Shown: positions 47,112 to 57,394 of the stretch, piece after piece | Layout: each line of letters starts with the position of its first letter | Numbering within the stretch: position 1 is the first letter of the stretch | Assembly (NCBI RefSeq): GCF_013004375.1 | Contig: NZ_JABERI010000007.1 | Coordinates: forward strand, 124,001-188,000 | Direction of reading: 5' to 3' | DNA length: 64,000 nt | Source: Acinetobacter terrae | GTDB lineage: Bacteria; Pseudomonadota; Gammaproteobacteria; Pseudomonadales; Moraxellaceae | Position numbers and translations under genes: made by a program | Notes under the pieces: model-generated | What the model saw: the letters and a program-made list of their open reading frames with translations, nothing else | Told to the model about the DNA's origin: nothing | Databases searched by the model: none

Positions 47112-47306
47112 CTAGTCTTTTTTCTTTTTAGAGTCTGTTTCTTCATCATCCCCATCAGGAATGACCGCACCCACGACGGCAGCAGTGCCTTTAACCACGC
47201 CCTTCGTGGTTTTATAAGCCACTTTTACAGGGACAGTGACAAGTTTATGAATACAGCCTTGCAGAAATAAAACACATGCTACAACTGCCAATACTTTGAT
47301 CATCAC
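47112..47306 (-). CDS. Small lipoprotein (NF038104 family)
   Basis: A 64-residue precursor with a type II signal peptide and lipobox LFLQGC, so the mature protein is about 46 residues. It contains VTVPVKVAYKTTKGVVKGTAAVVGAVIP and a charged DGDDEETDSKKKKD tail. The aspartate after the first residues of the mature protein does not suggest retention at +2 (Ile), so outer-membrane sorting is likely. It is typical of Acinetobacter at this place between era and recO. The function is unknown. Confidence 0.85.
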   Translation of the reverse strand: MMIKVLAVVACVLFLQGCIHKLVTVPVKVAYKTTKGVVKGTAAVVGAVIPDGDDEETDSKKKKD

Positions 47307-47340
47307 TATTCCCTATAAAAGAGTTACTTATGAAAATGGT

Positions 47341-48369
47341 TTAGATATCGCTATAACCTAAACTTTTCAATGCACGTTCGTCATCCGACCAACCGCCTTT
47401 CACTTTAACCCAAAGTGTCAGCATGATCTTTTGTTCAAACATTTTTTCCATATCAGCACGCGCATCCATACCGATTTTTTTCAGCTTCGCGCCTTTTTCA
47501 CCAATCACAATGGCTTTTTGGCCTTGGCGATCAACAAAAATAGTCGCATCGATATAGGTACATGCTGGTTTTGGACGACCAGTTTTTTCATGAACAGTCG
47601 CTTCTTCAGTCTTGAACGACTCAATCTGCACTGTTAAATCATACGGCAGTTCCTCACCTAACTGACGCATGATCTTTTCACGAATCACTTCAGATGCAAG
47701 GAAGCGCTCTGAACGGTCGGTAATTTGATCCAATGCATACAAAGGTGGCTGAAATGGTAAATAGTTTTCAATCGTGTCACGCAAATGATCAAGATTTGAG
47801 GCACGCAAAGCCGAAACAGGAACAATTTCTGCGAAATTCATCAACTTCGCTCGCTCTTGAATCAATGGCAAGGCACTGTTTTTATTTTCAAAAGTATCAA
47901 TTTTATTGATCACTAAAATCACGGGCATTTCTGCATTTTTAAGTTTCTCCAAAACCAGTTCATCGTTTTGAGTCCACTTTTGAGCATCAACCACAAATAG
48001 CACCAAGTTCACATCACGTAGTGCAGAAGATGCCGCACGGTTCATCATTTTATTGATGGCACGGACTTCTTTTTTGTGCATCCCTGGCGTATCTACAAAG
48101 ACTGCCTGAGACTTTTCACGCGTATCAATACCGACAATCTTATGACGAGTCGTTTGCGGCTTACGTGAAGTAATGGAAAGTTTTTGACCTAAAATATGGT
48201 TCATTAACGTAGATTTACCCACGTTTGGACGCCCAACAATGGCTACAAATCCACTTTTAAAATCTGCAGGAATAGTTGTGCCTTGTGAACTGAAAAAATC
48301 ATTAATCAGGTCGTTGCCGTTGCTTTGCGGCTCGTGATCAGCATCGATGTGATCAGAATGTGTAGTCAT
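47341..48369 (-). CDS. era: GTPase Era
   Basis: A 342-residue GTPase needed for 16S rRNA maturation and 30S assembly. It has G1 GRPNVGKST (about 46-54), G3 DTPGMHKKE, G4 NKIDTF and a C-terminal KH domain with VIGEKGAKLKKIGMDAR. It has about 38 more N-terminal residues than E. coli Era, polar and probably disordered. It starts 5 bp after the rnc stop, so rnc-era are co-expressed as in other proteobacteria. Confidence 0.97.
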   Translation of the reverse strand: MTTHSDHIDADHEPQSNGNDLINDFFSSQGTTIPADFKSGFVAIVGRPNVGKSTLMNHILGQKLSITSRKPQTTRHKIVGIDTREKSQAVFVDTPGMHKKEVRAINKMMNRAASSALRDVNLVLFVVDAQKWTQNDELVLEKLKNAEMPVILVINKIDTFENKNSALPLIQERAKLMNFAEIVPVSALRASNLDHLRDTIENYLPFQPPLYALDQITDRSERFLASEVIREKIMRQLGEELPYDLTVQIESFKTEEATVHEKTGRPKPACTYIDATIFVDRQGQKAIVIGEKGAKLKKIGMDARADMEKMFEQKIMLTLWVKVKGGWSDDERALKSLGYSDI

Positions 48370-48374
48370 GCAGA

Positions 48375-49067
48375 TTACTGCTCCAATTGTTTTAAAATAT
48401 CTGCCGCTACTGCTTGCTCAGCAAAGCGACGGCTGGATCCTTCACCATACAATACAGGCAAACCCTCGATAATACATTCCACTTTGAAATGCTGATTCGG
48501 GGCATCGCCTTGAATATCCACAACATCGTAAATAGGGAGAGGCTTTTTACGGGCTTGTAAATATTCCTGTAAGCGTGATTTAGGATCTTTGAGTTGGTCT
48601 GTAGGCTCAATATGGTCTAAATATGGTAAATACCATTTCAGTACGATTTCTTGCAAGACTTTTAAATCATTGCAGTCGACATAAATTGCACCAATAATCG
48701 CTTCTACAGTATCAGCAAGAATAGATTCTCGATGATGTCCACCTGATTTCAACTCACCTGTGCTTAAGATTAAACACGGACCAAGTTTCAAATCGTTTGC
48801 AATTTTGCCTAATGCTTCTTGACGAACCAATGTGGCACGCATACGCGTTAAACGCCCTTCATTTTCATGAGGGTAGGCTTGATACAAATAATGGGCAATG
48901 ATCATCCCTAACAATGAATCGCCTAAAAACTCTAGACGCTCATAGTTAGATTTATGACTTACCGAGCGGTGTGTCAGTGCAAGCTGCAATAATTCAGGCT
49001 GTTTGAACTGATAACCGATACGGCTGACTAAGTGCATATCACTTAGTTTGGACTGACCTTTGATCAA
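48375..49067 (-). CDS. rnc: Ribonuclease III
   Basis: A 230-residue double-strand-specific RNase with the catalytic signature NYERLEFLGDSLLG, the second acidic patch DTVEAIIGAIYVD, and a C-terminal dsRNA-binding domain (RLQEYLQARKKPLPIY...GEGSSRRFAEQAVAADIL). It processes rRNA precursors. The start is uncertain. TTG 49067 gives MIKGQSKLSDMHLVSRIGYQ, which seems to be the usual Acinetobacter N-terminus and overlaps the DUF4845 gene by 29 bp. ATG 49037 would give a 220-residue form. Confidence 0.95.
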   Translation of the reverse strand: MIKGQSKLSDMHLVSRIGYQFKQPELLQLALTHRSVSHKSNYERLEFLGDSLLGMIIAHYLYQAYPHENEGRLTRMRATLVRQEALGKIANDLKLGPCLILSTGELKSGGHHRESILADTVEAIIGAIYVDCNDLKVLQEIVLKWYLPYLDHIEPTDQLKDPKSRLQEYLQARKKPLPIYDVVDIQGDAPNQHFKVECIIEGLPVLYGEGSSRRFAEQAVAADILKQLEQ

Positions 49068-49413
49068 AACTTTTCTCGAACTTTAACACTAAATCTATAT
49101 TGAGTAAGAACGGCTTTCTTATCTCATAATCTTTTTTCACTTGCAGACCATCGGTATTGATGACTTGAGCAACATCTTTAAACTTGATGTCACGTATACC
49201 ATTCATATCGAAACGCTGCCCCATCTGTTTCTCAAATTCAGAAGGTGCAATGTTTTTTGGACTACTTTGCATTAACTCCGTAATCTGATTATCGATCAGT
49301 CGATCATCTACATACGGTCCCCAAACAGCAATAACAATTTTCACTAAAAAAGCAAAACCAATGATTGCAATTAAAATTGCAATATAGGATGCCCCTTGTT
49401 GATTTTTACGCAT
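49039..49413 (-). CDS. DUF4845 small membrane protein
   Basis: A 124-residue protein with one N-terminal membrane helix (YIAILIAIIGFAFLVKIVIAV) preceded by basic residues (MRKNQQG), and a small soluble domain outside. It matches the DUF4845 family found between lepB and rnc in Pseudomonas and Acinetobacter. The start resembles type IV pilin-like or TadE-type proteins, but no prepilin peptidase site is visible. The function is unknown. It overlaps rnc, so translation is coupled. Confidence 0.88.
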   Translation of the reverse strand: MRKNQQGASYIAILIAIIGFAFLVKIVIAVWGPYVDDRLIDNQITELMQSSPKNIAPSEFEKQMGQRFDMNGIRDIKFKDVAQVINTDGLQVKKDYEIRKPFLLNIDLVLKFEKSFDQRSVQTK

Positions 49414-49434
49414 TTTTTATTTTTCCAATCATGC

Positions 49435-50262
49435 TTAATCAATTTTACCGTTACGATTAAATGACGGCAATTTAAAACCAGGCTCTTTATGCATCCAGAT
49501 ATAGAACGCACGACCTGTTAAGTTTTCCTCTGGTACAAAGCCCCAAAAACGACTGTCAGCACTTTGATCACGATTATCCCCCATCGCGAAGTAATGACCT
49601 TGTGGAACTTTGACTTCCCAATATAAACCATTTTCAGCCGAGTATTTACCATTTTCAACATAATTAATAAACGGTGCTTGGCGTGCAACATTTACACCGT
49701 CAAGCTCACGCATTTTAAAGCTATGTTTACCCAATGTTTCTTGATGATAAATTGACGTTGGTGTATCTAAAATGTCTTTTTCACGGCTAAATTCAACTGG
49801 AACCTTAGCGACCTTATTCCCGTTAATCGAAAGCTGACCATGATCATAAACAATATGATCACCCGGCAAACCAACTACACGTTTAATATAACTAATGGTC
49901 GGTTGGGGTGGATAACGGAATACAATTACATCACCGCGTTCTGGTTCACCCACGTCAATCACTTTAGTATTTACTATAGGTAAACGTATTCCATAGTTAA
50001 ATTTATTCACCAGAATAAAATCACCGGTTTCTAATGTCGGCACCATCGAATCTGATGGAATATTAAAAGGCTCATATAAAAATGAACGCAGGACCAGGAC
50101 AACTGCCAACACCGGCCAAAAGTCATAAGCCCATGTAATAATGAAATTTTCATTATCCTTGCCTAGAGTTTGTCTTTGTTTAAAGACAAACTTATCCAAC
50201 AACCACACCAAAAAGAAAATTAATGTGGCTGGTACAAGGATTAAATTAAAATCAAAATCCAT
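49435..50262 (-). CDS. lepB: Signal peptidase I
   Basis: A 275-residue membrane peptidase that removes Sec signal peptides. Two N-terminal helices (about 5-25 and 45-62) anchor it. The Ser-Lys dyad is Ser72 (NIPSDSMVPTL) and Lys126 (YIKRVVGLPGD). Family boxes GDNRDQSADSRFWGFV and GRAFYIWMH are present. It lies 22 bp after lepA on the same transcript. Confidence 0.97.
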   Translation of the reverse strand: MDFDFNLILVPATLIFFLVWLLDKFVFKQRQTLGKDNENFIITWAYDFWPVLAVVLVLRSFLYEPFNIPSDSMVPTLETGDFILVNKFNYGIRLPIVNTKVIDVGEPERGDVIVFRYPPQPTISYIKRVVGLPGDHIVYDHGQLSINGNKVAKVPVEFSREKDILDTPTSIYHQETLGKHSFKMRELDGVNVARQAPFINYVENGKYSAENGLYWEVKVPQGHYFAMGDNRDQSADSRFWGFVPEENLTGRAFYIWMHKEPGFKLPSFNRNGKID

Positions 50263-50283
50263 GGGCTTATATCCTCAATCTTA

Positions 50284-52101
50284 TTATCTTTCTACTTTCA
50301 ATACAGCCAGGAACGCTTCTTGCGGGATTTCAACACTACCCACTTGCTTCATGCGTTTCTTACCTTCTTTTTGCTTGGATAGAAGTTTCTTCTTACGTGA
50401 AACGTCACCACCATAACATTTAGCCAATACGTTTTTACGCATTGCTTTTACAGTTGAGCGCGCAATAATTTGTGCACCAATTGCAGCTTGAATGGCCACA
50501 TCAAACATCTGACGTGGAATCAGCTCTTTCATTTTCTCAACCAATGCAATACCACGGTGACGCGCATCATTACGATGAACAATCATCGCCAATGCATCAA
50601 CTTTTTCACCATTGATCAGGACATCAACTTTCACAAGCGACGAACTTTCAAAACGGACAAAGTTGTAATCGAGCGAGGCAAAACCACGTGAACATGATTT
50701 CAATTTATCAAAGAAATCCATCACCACTTCAGCTAGAGGAATTTCAAAAGTCAATGAAACTTGCTTACCCAAGAACTTCATTTCTTTTTGAACACCACGG
50801 CGTTCAACACATAATGTCATGACGTTACCCAAGTATTCTTGAGGAACCAAGATATGACATTCAGCAATCGGTTCACGTAAATCTTCGACCGTTGAACCAT
50901 CCGGCATTTTCGACGGACTGTCGATGTAAATGGTTTCGCCATTTTTCATTAGCGATTCATAAACTACAGTCGGTGCGGAGCTGATGAGATCTAAATCATA
51001 TTCACGCTCTAAACGCTCTTGCACAATTTCCATGTGCAGCATACCCAAGAAGCCACAACGGAAACCAAAACCTAAGGCATCGGAGCTTTCTGGTTCAAAG
51101 AACAATGCTGAATCATTAATTTGTAATTTATGTAGCGCTTCACGGAACGGTTCAAAATCACTGGCATCAATTGGGAACAGACCTGCATAGACCTGCGGTT
51201 TAACCTTTTTAAAGCCCGGCAATACAGCAACATCTGGTGTAGCCGCTAAAGTAATGGTATCGCCCACTGGCGCGCCAAAAATATCTTTAATCCCGGCAAT
51301 CACAAAGCCCACTTCACCGGCTTCTAATTCACCTGTTTCAGTGTGTTTAGGGTTAAAAATACCCACTGAGGTCACGATGTGGGTTTGACCTGTGGATTTC
51401 ACCAGCATCTTGTCGCCCTTACGGATACGACCATGTTTGATACGAACCAGCGAGACAACGCCTAAATAGTTATCGAACCAAGAATCGACAATCAAGGCTT
51501 GTAAAGCAGCATCCCGATCACCCACTGGCGGTGGAATCACATTGACCAGTGTTTCTAAAACACCTTCAACGCCTAAGCCAGTTTTTGCAGAACATGTGGG
51601 TGCTTCTGTCGCCTCAATTCCGATAATATCTTCAATTTCTTGAACGACACGCTCAGGTTCAGCTTGAGGTAAATCAATCTTGTTTAAAACAGGAAGAACT
51701 TCAAGACCTTGTTCAAGGGCGGTATAACAGTTCGCTACCGATTGAGCTTCTACACCTTGTGCCGCATCCACAACCAATAAAGCTCCTTCACAGGCTGCTA
51801 GCGAGCGTGATACTTCATAGGAAAAGTCAACGTGTCCTGGAGTATCAATAAAGTTAAGTTGATATTCTTGACCATTTGGATGGGTGTAATACAAGGTTAC
51901 TGACGTAGCTTTAATGGTAATTCCGCGTTCGCGCTCAATGTCCATAGAGTCAAGGACTTGTGCTTGCATTTCGCGAGCTTGCAGACCACCACAGGTTTGA
52001 ATGAATCGATCGGCAAGCGTCGACTTACCATGATCGATATGTGCAATAATCGAAAAATTTCGTATATTATTGATATTAACTGACTTTTTAGCAACTGCCA
52101 T
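50284..52101 (-). CDS. lepA: Elongation factor 4 (LepA)
   Basis: A 605-residue translational GTPase with G1 [10 protein letters not shown]2 ERGITIK, G3 DTPGHVDF and G4 NKIDLP. The EF-G-like domains III and V follow, and the LepA-specific C-terminal domain ([25 protein letters not shown]) is present. It is thought to back-translocate or remodel stalled ribosomes and to aid 30S biogenesis. It is followed by lepB, DUF4845 and rnc, the same order as in P. aeruginosa. Confidence 0.98.
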   Translation of the reverse strand: MAVAKKSVNINNIRNFSIIAHIDHGKSTLADRFIQTCGGLQAREMQAQVLDSMDIERERGITIKATSVTLYYTHPNGQEYQLNFIDTPGHVDFSYEVSRSLAACEGALLVVDAAQGVEAQSVANCYTALEQGLEVLPVLNKIDLPQAEPERVVQEIEDIIGIEATEAPTCSAKTGLGVEGVLETLVNVIPPPVGDRDAALQALIVDSWFDNYLGVVSLVRIKHGRIRKGDKMLVKSTGQTHIVTSVGIFNPKHTETGELEAGEVGFVIAGIKDIFGAPVGDTITLAATPDVAVLPGFKKVKPQVYAGLFPIDASDFEPFREALHKLQINDSALFFEPESSDALGFGFRCGFLGMLHMEIVQERLEREYDLDLISSAPTVVYESLMKNGETIYIDSPSKMPDGSTVEDLREPIAECHILVPQEYLGNVMTLCVERRGVQKEMKFLGKQVSLTFEIPLAEVVMDFFDKLKSCSRGFASLDYNFVRFESSSLVKVDVLINGEKVDALAMIVHRNDARHRGIALVEKMKELIPRQMFDVAIQAAIGAQIIARSTVKAMRKNVLAKCYGGDVSRKKKLLSKQKEGKKRMKQVGSVEIPQEAFLAVLKVER

Positions 52102-52360
52102 AAACTACTCTAAATCAAAACACACAATCACATACTCGAACAAACAAAGTATTTATGACGTGCAAAAAAGGATATTCCGAAGATGTTGCACAGTATAAGC
52201 AGTAGATAGTTAAAAATACAGAGAGCTTTTAAAAATAGTCGGTTTCTTCTGCAAAACTTTGCTATAAATCTTCCTCACTCAAGTATTGATATATGAATGT
52301 AATGACAGCAATTAAATAAGATCTTTTAAGCCATAGTCGACAGGTAGATATGTATCAATA

Positions 52361-52816
52361 TTAACCCTTTGAAATAATATTAGTGAAATCCAGCGGATTA
52401 ATATCTGCTGCTATCGGTTGATAAGCCTGGGTAAACGTTGGTGACATGCGTTTTGGTCGACCTGTTGCAATTTCGATACATGCCCATTTGGTATTTCCTG
52501 TAAATAAAATACTTTGATCTTGAGGACGATAGAAGACGTATTGACGGAAAGAATAGAGTGCATTGAGATCATTCAACCAGGTACGCAAGATAATTTTTTC
52601 GCCCTCAAATGCAGCTTTACGATATTGCACATGATGCTCAATCGCCACCATCGCATGTTTCAGTTCAAGATACTCCTTAAGTCCCAAACCCAAGGCTTCA
52701 ATATGTGCAGTAGCAACTTCCTGTATCCATTGCATATACACCACATTATTCACATGTCCCAAACTGTCAATATGATCTGCTTGAACGGTCATTTCTAAAT
52801 CAAAAACTGTGTTCAT
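52361..52816 (-). CDS. Hotdog-fold acyl-CoA thioesterase (YbgC/FadM-like)
   Basis: A 151-residue single hotdog domain. The 4-HBT catalytic segment is DHIDSLGHVNNVVYMQWIQE, with the Asp/His/Asn pattern of this family. VQYRKAAFEGEKIILRTW and TGRPKRMSP follow. The substrate is likely a long-chain or aromatic acyl-CoA. It lies between mucD and lepA on the same strand, an insertion relative to the Pseudomonas order. The mucD terminator separates it from mucD. Confidence 0.87.
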   Translation of the reverse strand: MNTVFDLEMTVQADHIDSLGHVNNVVYMQWIQEVATAHIEALGLGLKEYLELKHAMVAIEHHVQYRKAAFEGEKIILRTWLNDLNALYSFRQYVFYRPQDQSILFTGNTKWACIEIATGRPKRMSPTFTQAYQPIAADINPLDFTNIISKG

Positions 52817-52907
52817 ATATTGTTTAAACCCTTACTCTTTGCAAAAATTTCGTTCAAGGAAACACAGTCTACGTAATTTTAAGATCGAGTAAAATTGCAA
52901 AATATAA

Positions 52908-52936
52908 AAAAACCACTCATTTTCAGAGTGGTTTTG
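52908..52936 (-). terminator. Terminator of mucD
   Basis: AAAACCACTC (52909-52918) pairs with GAGTGGTTTT (52926-52935). On the minus strand TTTTTATATT follows. Confidence 0.87.
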
Positions 52937-52953
52937 CTGTTCATTTATCAAGC

Positions 52954-54336
52954 TTATTCAATACGCATGCCCAAAATTGCGCGTTGATCTTGACGAATAA
53001 CCGAAACACGTGCAATTGAACCTTTTTTCAACTCAGACACAGATTTAATAAAATCATTACTATTCAAAATGGTTTTATTATTGATTTGAGTAATGATATC
53101 GCCTGCAGCCATACGTGCCTGTGCAGCAATACCGCCTCGCTTCACTTCCTCTACCAAAATACCGCCTTTAATATCCAGCTGTGCTTGTTCAGCAGCGGTT
53201 AGGTTACGAATGCTAACGCCTATAACAGGACCTTTTTGCTCAGCAGTTTGTTCCACTTTTGCCGGGGTGTCATCTGGAGCCGTCGTCACGGTCGCCGAGA
53301 TATTACGGGTTTTATCATCGCGTAAAACTTGCAGCTGAATCACTTGATTAGGCGTAGTCCGGTTTAAATAATTCAACAAATCAGAAGTTCTTGAAATGGG
53401 TGAGCCATTATATTTCAAGATTACATCGCCCGACTTAAAGCCGGCTTTGGCTGCAGGTGAATTTGGCGCCACCTGCGTCACCAGTGCACCTTCAGGTTTG
53501 GACAGGTGATAAGATTCTGCAAGGGTACGATCAATATCTTGCAGCATTATGCCTAAGTATGAACGCGTCACCTTACCATTCTTTTTCAACTGATCTGCCA
53601 CATCCATTGCCACATCAATCGGAATAGAGAATGACAAGCCCATATATCCGCCAGTACCACTAAAGATCCGTGAGTTCACCCCAACCACTTCACCATTTTG
53701 ATTAAACAGTGGACCACCCGAATTCCCGGGATTCAAAGCCACATCGGTTTGAATAAATGGAACTGAAGTTTCACCCATCATGTTGCGCATTTTCGCGCTG
53801 ACAATACCGGCTGATGCAGAATAGTCAAAGCCAAACGGTGAACCAATCGCCAGTACCGGCTCTCCCACTCGGAGTCGATCGACATTACCGGTACGTAATT
53901 CAGGGAAATTCGAGCCATTGACTTTTAGAAGCGCAACATCGGTACGCTCATCACTTCCAATCACAGTCGCATCAATTTCACGGCGATCGTTCAGCATGAT
54001 TGTGACTTTAGAAGCATCTTCTACCACATGATGATTCGTTAAAAGGTAACCATCTTTACTGATAAAGAATGCGCTGCCATAACCGGTTTTTTCTTGTGGT
54101 ACTTGTTGCTGAGGAATAATTACTCGATTACCAAAGAAACGTTTTAATATTTCAGGAACTTGCTGCTGCAGCAATTCTTGTTCTGTCATTTTTTTAACGA
54201 CATTTACACTGACAACTGCCGGACTGACTTGTTCTACCAGATTGGAAAAGTCTACTGACGATGCTGCTTGTGTTTGCGCTGCAGCTATCGTAAATACCGC
54301 AGCATAAATTCCTTTTTGTACATAGCGATTTTTCAT
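52954..54336 (-). CDS. mucD: MucD/DegP-type periplasmic serine protease
   Basis: A 460-residue precursor with a signal peptide (cleavage near QTQA|AS), a trypsin-like domain and two PDZ domains. The triad is visible: His in LLTNHHVVED, Asp in DERTDVALLKV and Ser in NPGNSGGPLF. It degrades misfolded envelope proteins and acts as a chaperone. In P. aeruginosa mucD closes the algU-mucABC-mucD operon next to nadB and lepA. Here it keeps those flanks, which supports the name. Upstream ATGs at 54345 and 54354 are possible. I use MKNRYVQKG, which begins the signal peptide. Confidence 0.92.
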   Translation of the reverse strand: MKNRYVQKGIYAAVFTIAAAQTQAASSVDFSNLVEQVSPAVVSVNVVKKMTEQELLQQQVPEILKRFFGNRVIIPQQQVPQEKTGYGSAFFISKDGYLLTNHHVVEDASKVTIMLNDRREIDATVIGSDERTDVALLKVNGSNFPELRTGNVDRLRVGEPVLAIGSPFGFDYSASAGIVSAKMRNMMGETSVPFIQTDVALNPGNSGGPLFNQNGEVVGVNSRIFSGTGGYMGLSFSIPIDVAMDVADQLKKNGKVTRSYLGIMLQDIDRTLAESYHLSKPEGALVTQVAPNSPAAKAGFKSGDVILKYNGSPISRTSDLLNYLNRTTPNQVIQLQVLRDDKTRNISATVTTAPDDTPAKVEQTAEQKGPVIGVSIRNLTAAEQAQLDIKGGILVEEVKRGGIAAQARMAAGDIITQINNKTILNSNDFIKSVSELKKGSIARVSVIRQDQRAILGMRIE

Positions 54337-54563
54337 ATCAAGCATTCGCTCCATTTCATTATAAATATGTGTAGACAGTTTCTAGCATAAACTTTGTCTA
54401 TCTTGGGTAATAATATGTTTGATTATATTTGTATAAACAACAGCTTAAAGTTTTCTTAAAAGTTTGTTGGTTTATTACTTTTTCTCATCATACATTAGCA
54501 TATTTGCTCTTGTTTTTTGATCAAAAAAGCGGTGTCATTAGCGAACTTTTTTCGAATTAGCTG

Positions 54564-56207
54564 ATGGACATGTCTAATTTAAACACAACGCATCATTTTG
54601 ATGTGATCATTGTGGGAAGTGGCGGTGCAGGTTTAAGTCTGGCTTTATCGCTACCCGATCATTTCAATATTGCAGTTTTGGCAAAATCGACCTTGACAGA
54701 TGCCAGTACTTTTTATGCGCAAGGCGGTGTCGCAGCTGTTCTGGATGAAACCGATTCAATTGAACAGCACATTGATGACACCATGATTGCAGGTGCACAG
54801 CTATGTGAGATTGATGCGGTAAAACAGACGGTTGAAGGTGGCAAACCTTCGGTTGATTTCCTTTTAAAGCATGGTGTGCAATTCACCTTAGATGAACAAG
54901 AACAACTCCATTTAACCCGTGAAGGTGGGCATTCACAGCGCCGTATCATCCATGCGGCTGATGCGACTGGTCGTGCTATTTCAACCACTTTGGTTGAACG
55001 TGCCCAAGAAAAACAGAACATCACTATTTTTGAAAATTATATTGCGATTGATTTAATTACTTCGCAAAAATTAGGGCTGAAAGATCAAGGCAATCGTGCG
55101 TTGGGTTTATACGCGCTCGATGAAAAAACTGAAAAAGTACATACCTTCTTAGCACCTTCTACCGCTCTGGCATGTGGCGGGGCAATGAAAGCCTATCTGT
55201 ATACATCCAATCCCGATATTGCCACCGGTGATGGCATTGCCATGGCCTATCGTGCCGGTTGTCGCGTTGCCAATATGGAATTTAATCAGTTCCATCCAAC
55301 CTGTCTTTACCACCCTCAAGCGCGTTCATTTTTAATTACTGAAGCCATGCGTGGAGAAGGTGCGTATTTACGTTTACCCGATGGTGAACGCTTCATGCTG
55401 CGTTTTGACGAACGTGCTGAACTTGCACCACGCGACATTGTGGCCCGTGCCATCGACTATGAAATTAAGCGTTTGGGTATTCGCCATGTCTGGCTCGACA
55501 TTAGCCATAAACCTGCTGAATTTGTAAAGGAACATTTCCCTACCCTGTATTCCCGTTTGTTAGAACTGGGCATCGACATCACTACGGAAATGATTCCGGT
55601 GGTTCCTGCTGCGCACTATACTTGTGGCGGAGTGATGGTCGATGAAAATAGCCAGACCGACATTGAAGGACTCTATGCGATTGGTGAAACCTCTTATACC
55701 GGCTTGCATGGTGCTAACCGAATGGCCAGTAACTCACTTTTAGAATGTTTTGTGTATGGAATGAGTGCTGCAAAACATATCGAAAATCAGTTCAACACCA
55801 GTTATATCTCCCCAGATGTACCGGCTTGGGATGACTCTCAGGTCATGAATCCGGATGAAGATGTGGTGATTTTGCAAAACTGGGATGAACTGCGTCAGAC
55901 CATGTGGAATTATGTCGGCATTGTACGGACCACGAAACGTTTAGAACGTGCGCTACACCGGATTGAAATGCTGAAACGGGAAATCACCGAGTACTATCAA
56001 GATTATCAAGTCAGCAAGAACCTGATCGAACTGCGTAATTTAGTGCTCGTGTCCGAGATGATTGTGCGCTGTGCCATGGAGCGTAAAGAATCACGAGGTC
56101 TGCACTTCACCTTAGACTATCCTGAATTGGCGGATGAATTGCGTAAAACTGTACTGACTCCACCCAACTTTAAAGTGGAAACACCGTTGGTGAATGCAGA
56201 AAGTTAA
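54564..56207 (+). CDS. nadB: L-aspartate oxidase
   Basis: A 547-residue FAD enzyme that oxidises aspartate to iminoaspartate, the first step of NAD synthesis (NadA makes quinolinate next). It has FAD motif [23 protein letters not shown], the active-site region [32 protein letters not shown], and the RxxR-type [17 protein letters not shown]. The C-terminal helical domain is complete. An alternative start two codons downstream is equally possible. It is divergent from mucD with a 227-bp gap. Confidence 0.97.
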   Translation: MDMSNLNTTHHFDVIIVGSGGAGLSLALSLPDHFNIAVLAKSTLTDASTFYAQGGVAAVLDETDSIEQHIDDTMIAGAQLCEIDAVKQTVEGGKPSVDFLLKHGVQFTLDEQEQLHLTREGGHSQRRIIHAADATGRAISTTLVERAQEKQNITIFENYIAIDLITSQKLGLKDQGNRALGLYALDEKTEKVHTFLAPSTALACGGAMKAYLYTSNPDIATGDGIAMAYRAGCRVANMEFNQFHPTCLYHPQARSFLITEAMRGEGAYLRLPDGERFMLRFDERAELAPRDIVARAIDYEIKRLGIRHVWLDISHKPAEFVKEHFPTLYSRLLELGIDITTEMIPVVPAAHYTCGGVMVDENSQTDIEGLYAIGETSYTGLHGANRMASNSLLECFVYGMSAAKHIENQFNTSYISPDVPAWDDSQVMNPDEDVVILQNWDELRQTMWNYVGIVRTTKRLERALHRIEMLKREITEYYQDYQVSKNLIELRNLVLVSEMIVRCAMERKESRGLHFTLDYPELADELRKTVLTPPNFKVETPLVNAES

Positions 56208-56230
56208 ATTTAAGCACAGGCAAAACCCAT

Positions 56231-56261
56231 AAAAAGCCGAACAGAAATGTTCGGCTTTTTA
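56231..56261. terminator. Bidirectional terminator after nadB
   Basis: AAAAAGCCGAACA (56231-56243), GAAA loop, TGTTCGGCTTTTT (56248-56260): a 13-bp perfect stem between convergent genes. Confidence 0.94.
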
Positions 56262-56280
56262 ACTCGACCATAGACTAGAA

Positions 56281-56697
56281 TTATCGCTGGGGTGGAATAG
56301 AATAAGTACCCACAACATGAGCGATCGGTTCATCCGAATCAAGGGAATATAACCAAACATCACCGACAATCAGTGCCTTGCCCACTTTCATCAATCGGCA
56401 AACTGCACGAATATCCTGTTCTGCGGATGGCTTTCTTAAAAAATTAGTGGATAGATTGGTGGTCACTGCCAAAGCAACAATACCAATCTCTCCCAGAATT
56501 GCAATATAGAGTGCATAATCGGCAGCAGTCATCATGGTCGGTCCTGATACTGTTCCGCCGGGTCTTAAATCAGCAGCACCCACATGATAAATAATGGATG
56601 CAGCTTTTTCAGTCACTGTTTCTATTTCGCATTTTTCCAGACTTTGTGGAAATTCAGCCTGTAAAAAAGCAATGATTTCTGCCTTGGTACTTTTCAT
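56281..56697 (-). CDS. PaaI-family hotdog thioesterase
   Basis: A 138-residue hotdog protein. The PaaI-type motif is seen as RPGGTVSGPTMMTAADYALYIAI, and NLSTNFLRKP matches the conserved NxxxxFLRP strand. Such enzymes hydrolyse phenylacetyl- or other acyl-CoAs. The exact substrate is not apparent. It follows tmk by 94 bp on the same strand and may be read through from that operon. Confidence 0.88.
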   Translation of the reverse strand: MKSTKAEIIAFLQAEFPQSLEKCEIETVTEKAASIIYHVGAADLRPGGTVSGPTMMTAADYALYIAILGEIGIVALAVTTNLSTNFLRKPSAEQDIRAVCRLMKVGKALIVGDVWLYSLDSDEPIAHVVGTYSIPPQR

Positions 56698-56791
56698 TTA
56701 TATTTCATCTTCATCCCTGATGATGCTGAATATAAAAGAATAACCCGCCTTAAGCACTGATCTTTTTGATCTTTGTTTCAATCTGAAAAAG

Positions 56792-57391
56792 TTATTTCAG
56801 ATAAGCCACTGCCTGTTCAAATACCTGATCTGGTGTCTGAGTGGCATCTAAACGCTTAATCCGTTCACCTTGTTGTTCCCACAGCTCTTGATAACCCGAA
56901 CGTACTTTCTCAAAGAAAGTGGCTTTCTCCTGTTCAAAGCGATCCAGTGCGCCACGTTCACGCGCGCGTGACATCCCCAGTTCAGTCGGTGCATCTAGCC
57001 AAAAAGTGATATTCGGCATATGCGAGACAAAATTAGAATTCAATAGCTGTAATTTTTCTTTACTTAAACCACGCCCCGCACATTGATAGGCAAAACTGGC
57101 ATCGGTAAAACGATCACAGAGTACAGTTTTACTTGTAGCCAATGCCGGCACAATCACTTGTTGTAAGTGTTGCGCACGTGCAGCATACATTAAAAGCAAC
57201 TCAGTATCATTGGACATGCTTTCTTCATGATTGACCGACAGCAGTAGCGAACGGATTTGTTCCGCCATCGGTGTGCCGCCTGGCTCACGAGTAAGCACTA
57301 CTTGCTGTCCTTGTTGTTCTAAATAGTCATAAATTTTACGAATGAGTGTGGTTTTCCCGACACCTTCAGTGCCTTCAAAACTAATAAACAT
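56792..57391 (-). CDS. tmk: Thymidylate kinase
   Basis: A 199-residue P-loop kinase that phosphorylates dTMP. It has the P-loop FEGTEGVGKTT, TREPGGTPMAEQIR, the DR motif CDRFTDASFAYQCAGRGL, and the lid RARERGALDRFE. It is the third gene of pabC-mltG-tmk, an order conserved in E. coli. The next E. coli gene, holB, is not here. Spacing to mltG is 3 bp. Confidence 0.97.
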   Translation of the reverse strand: MFISFEGTEGVGKTTLIRKIYDYLEQQGQQVVLTREPGGTPMAEQIRSLLLSVNHEESMSNDTELLLMYAARAQHLQQVIVPALATSKTVLCDRFTDASFAYQCAGRGLSKEKLQLLNSNFVSHMPNITFWLDAPTELGMSRARERGALDRFEQEKATFFEKVRSGYQELWEQQGERIKRLDATQTPDQVFEQAVAYLK

Positions 57392-57394
57392 CCA

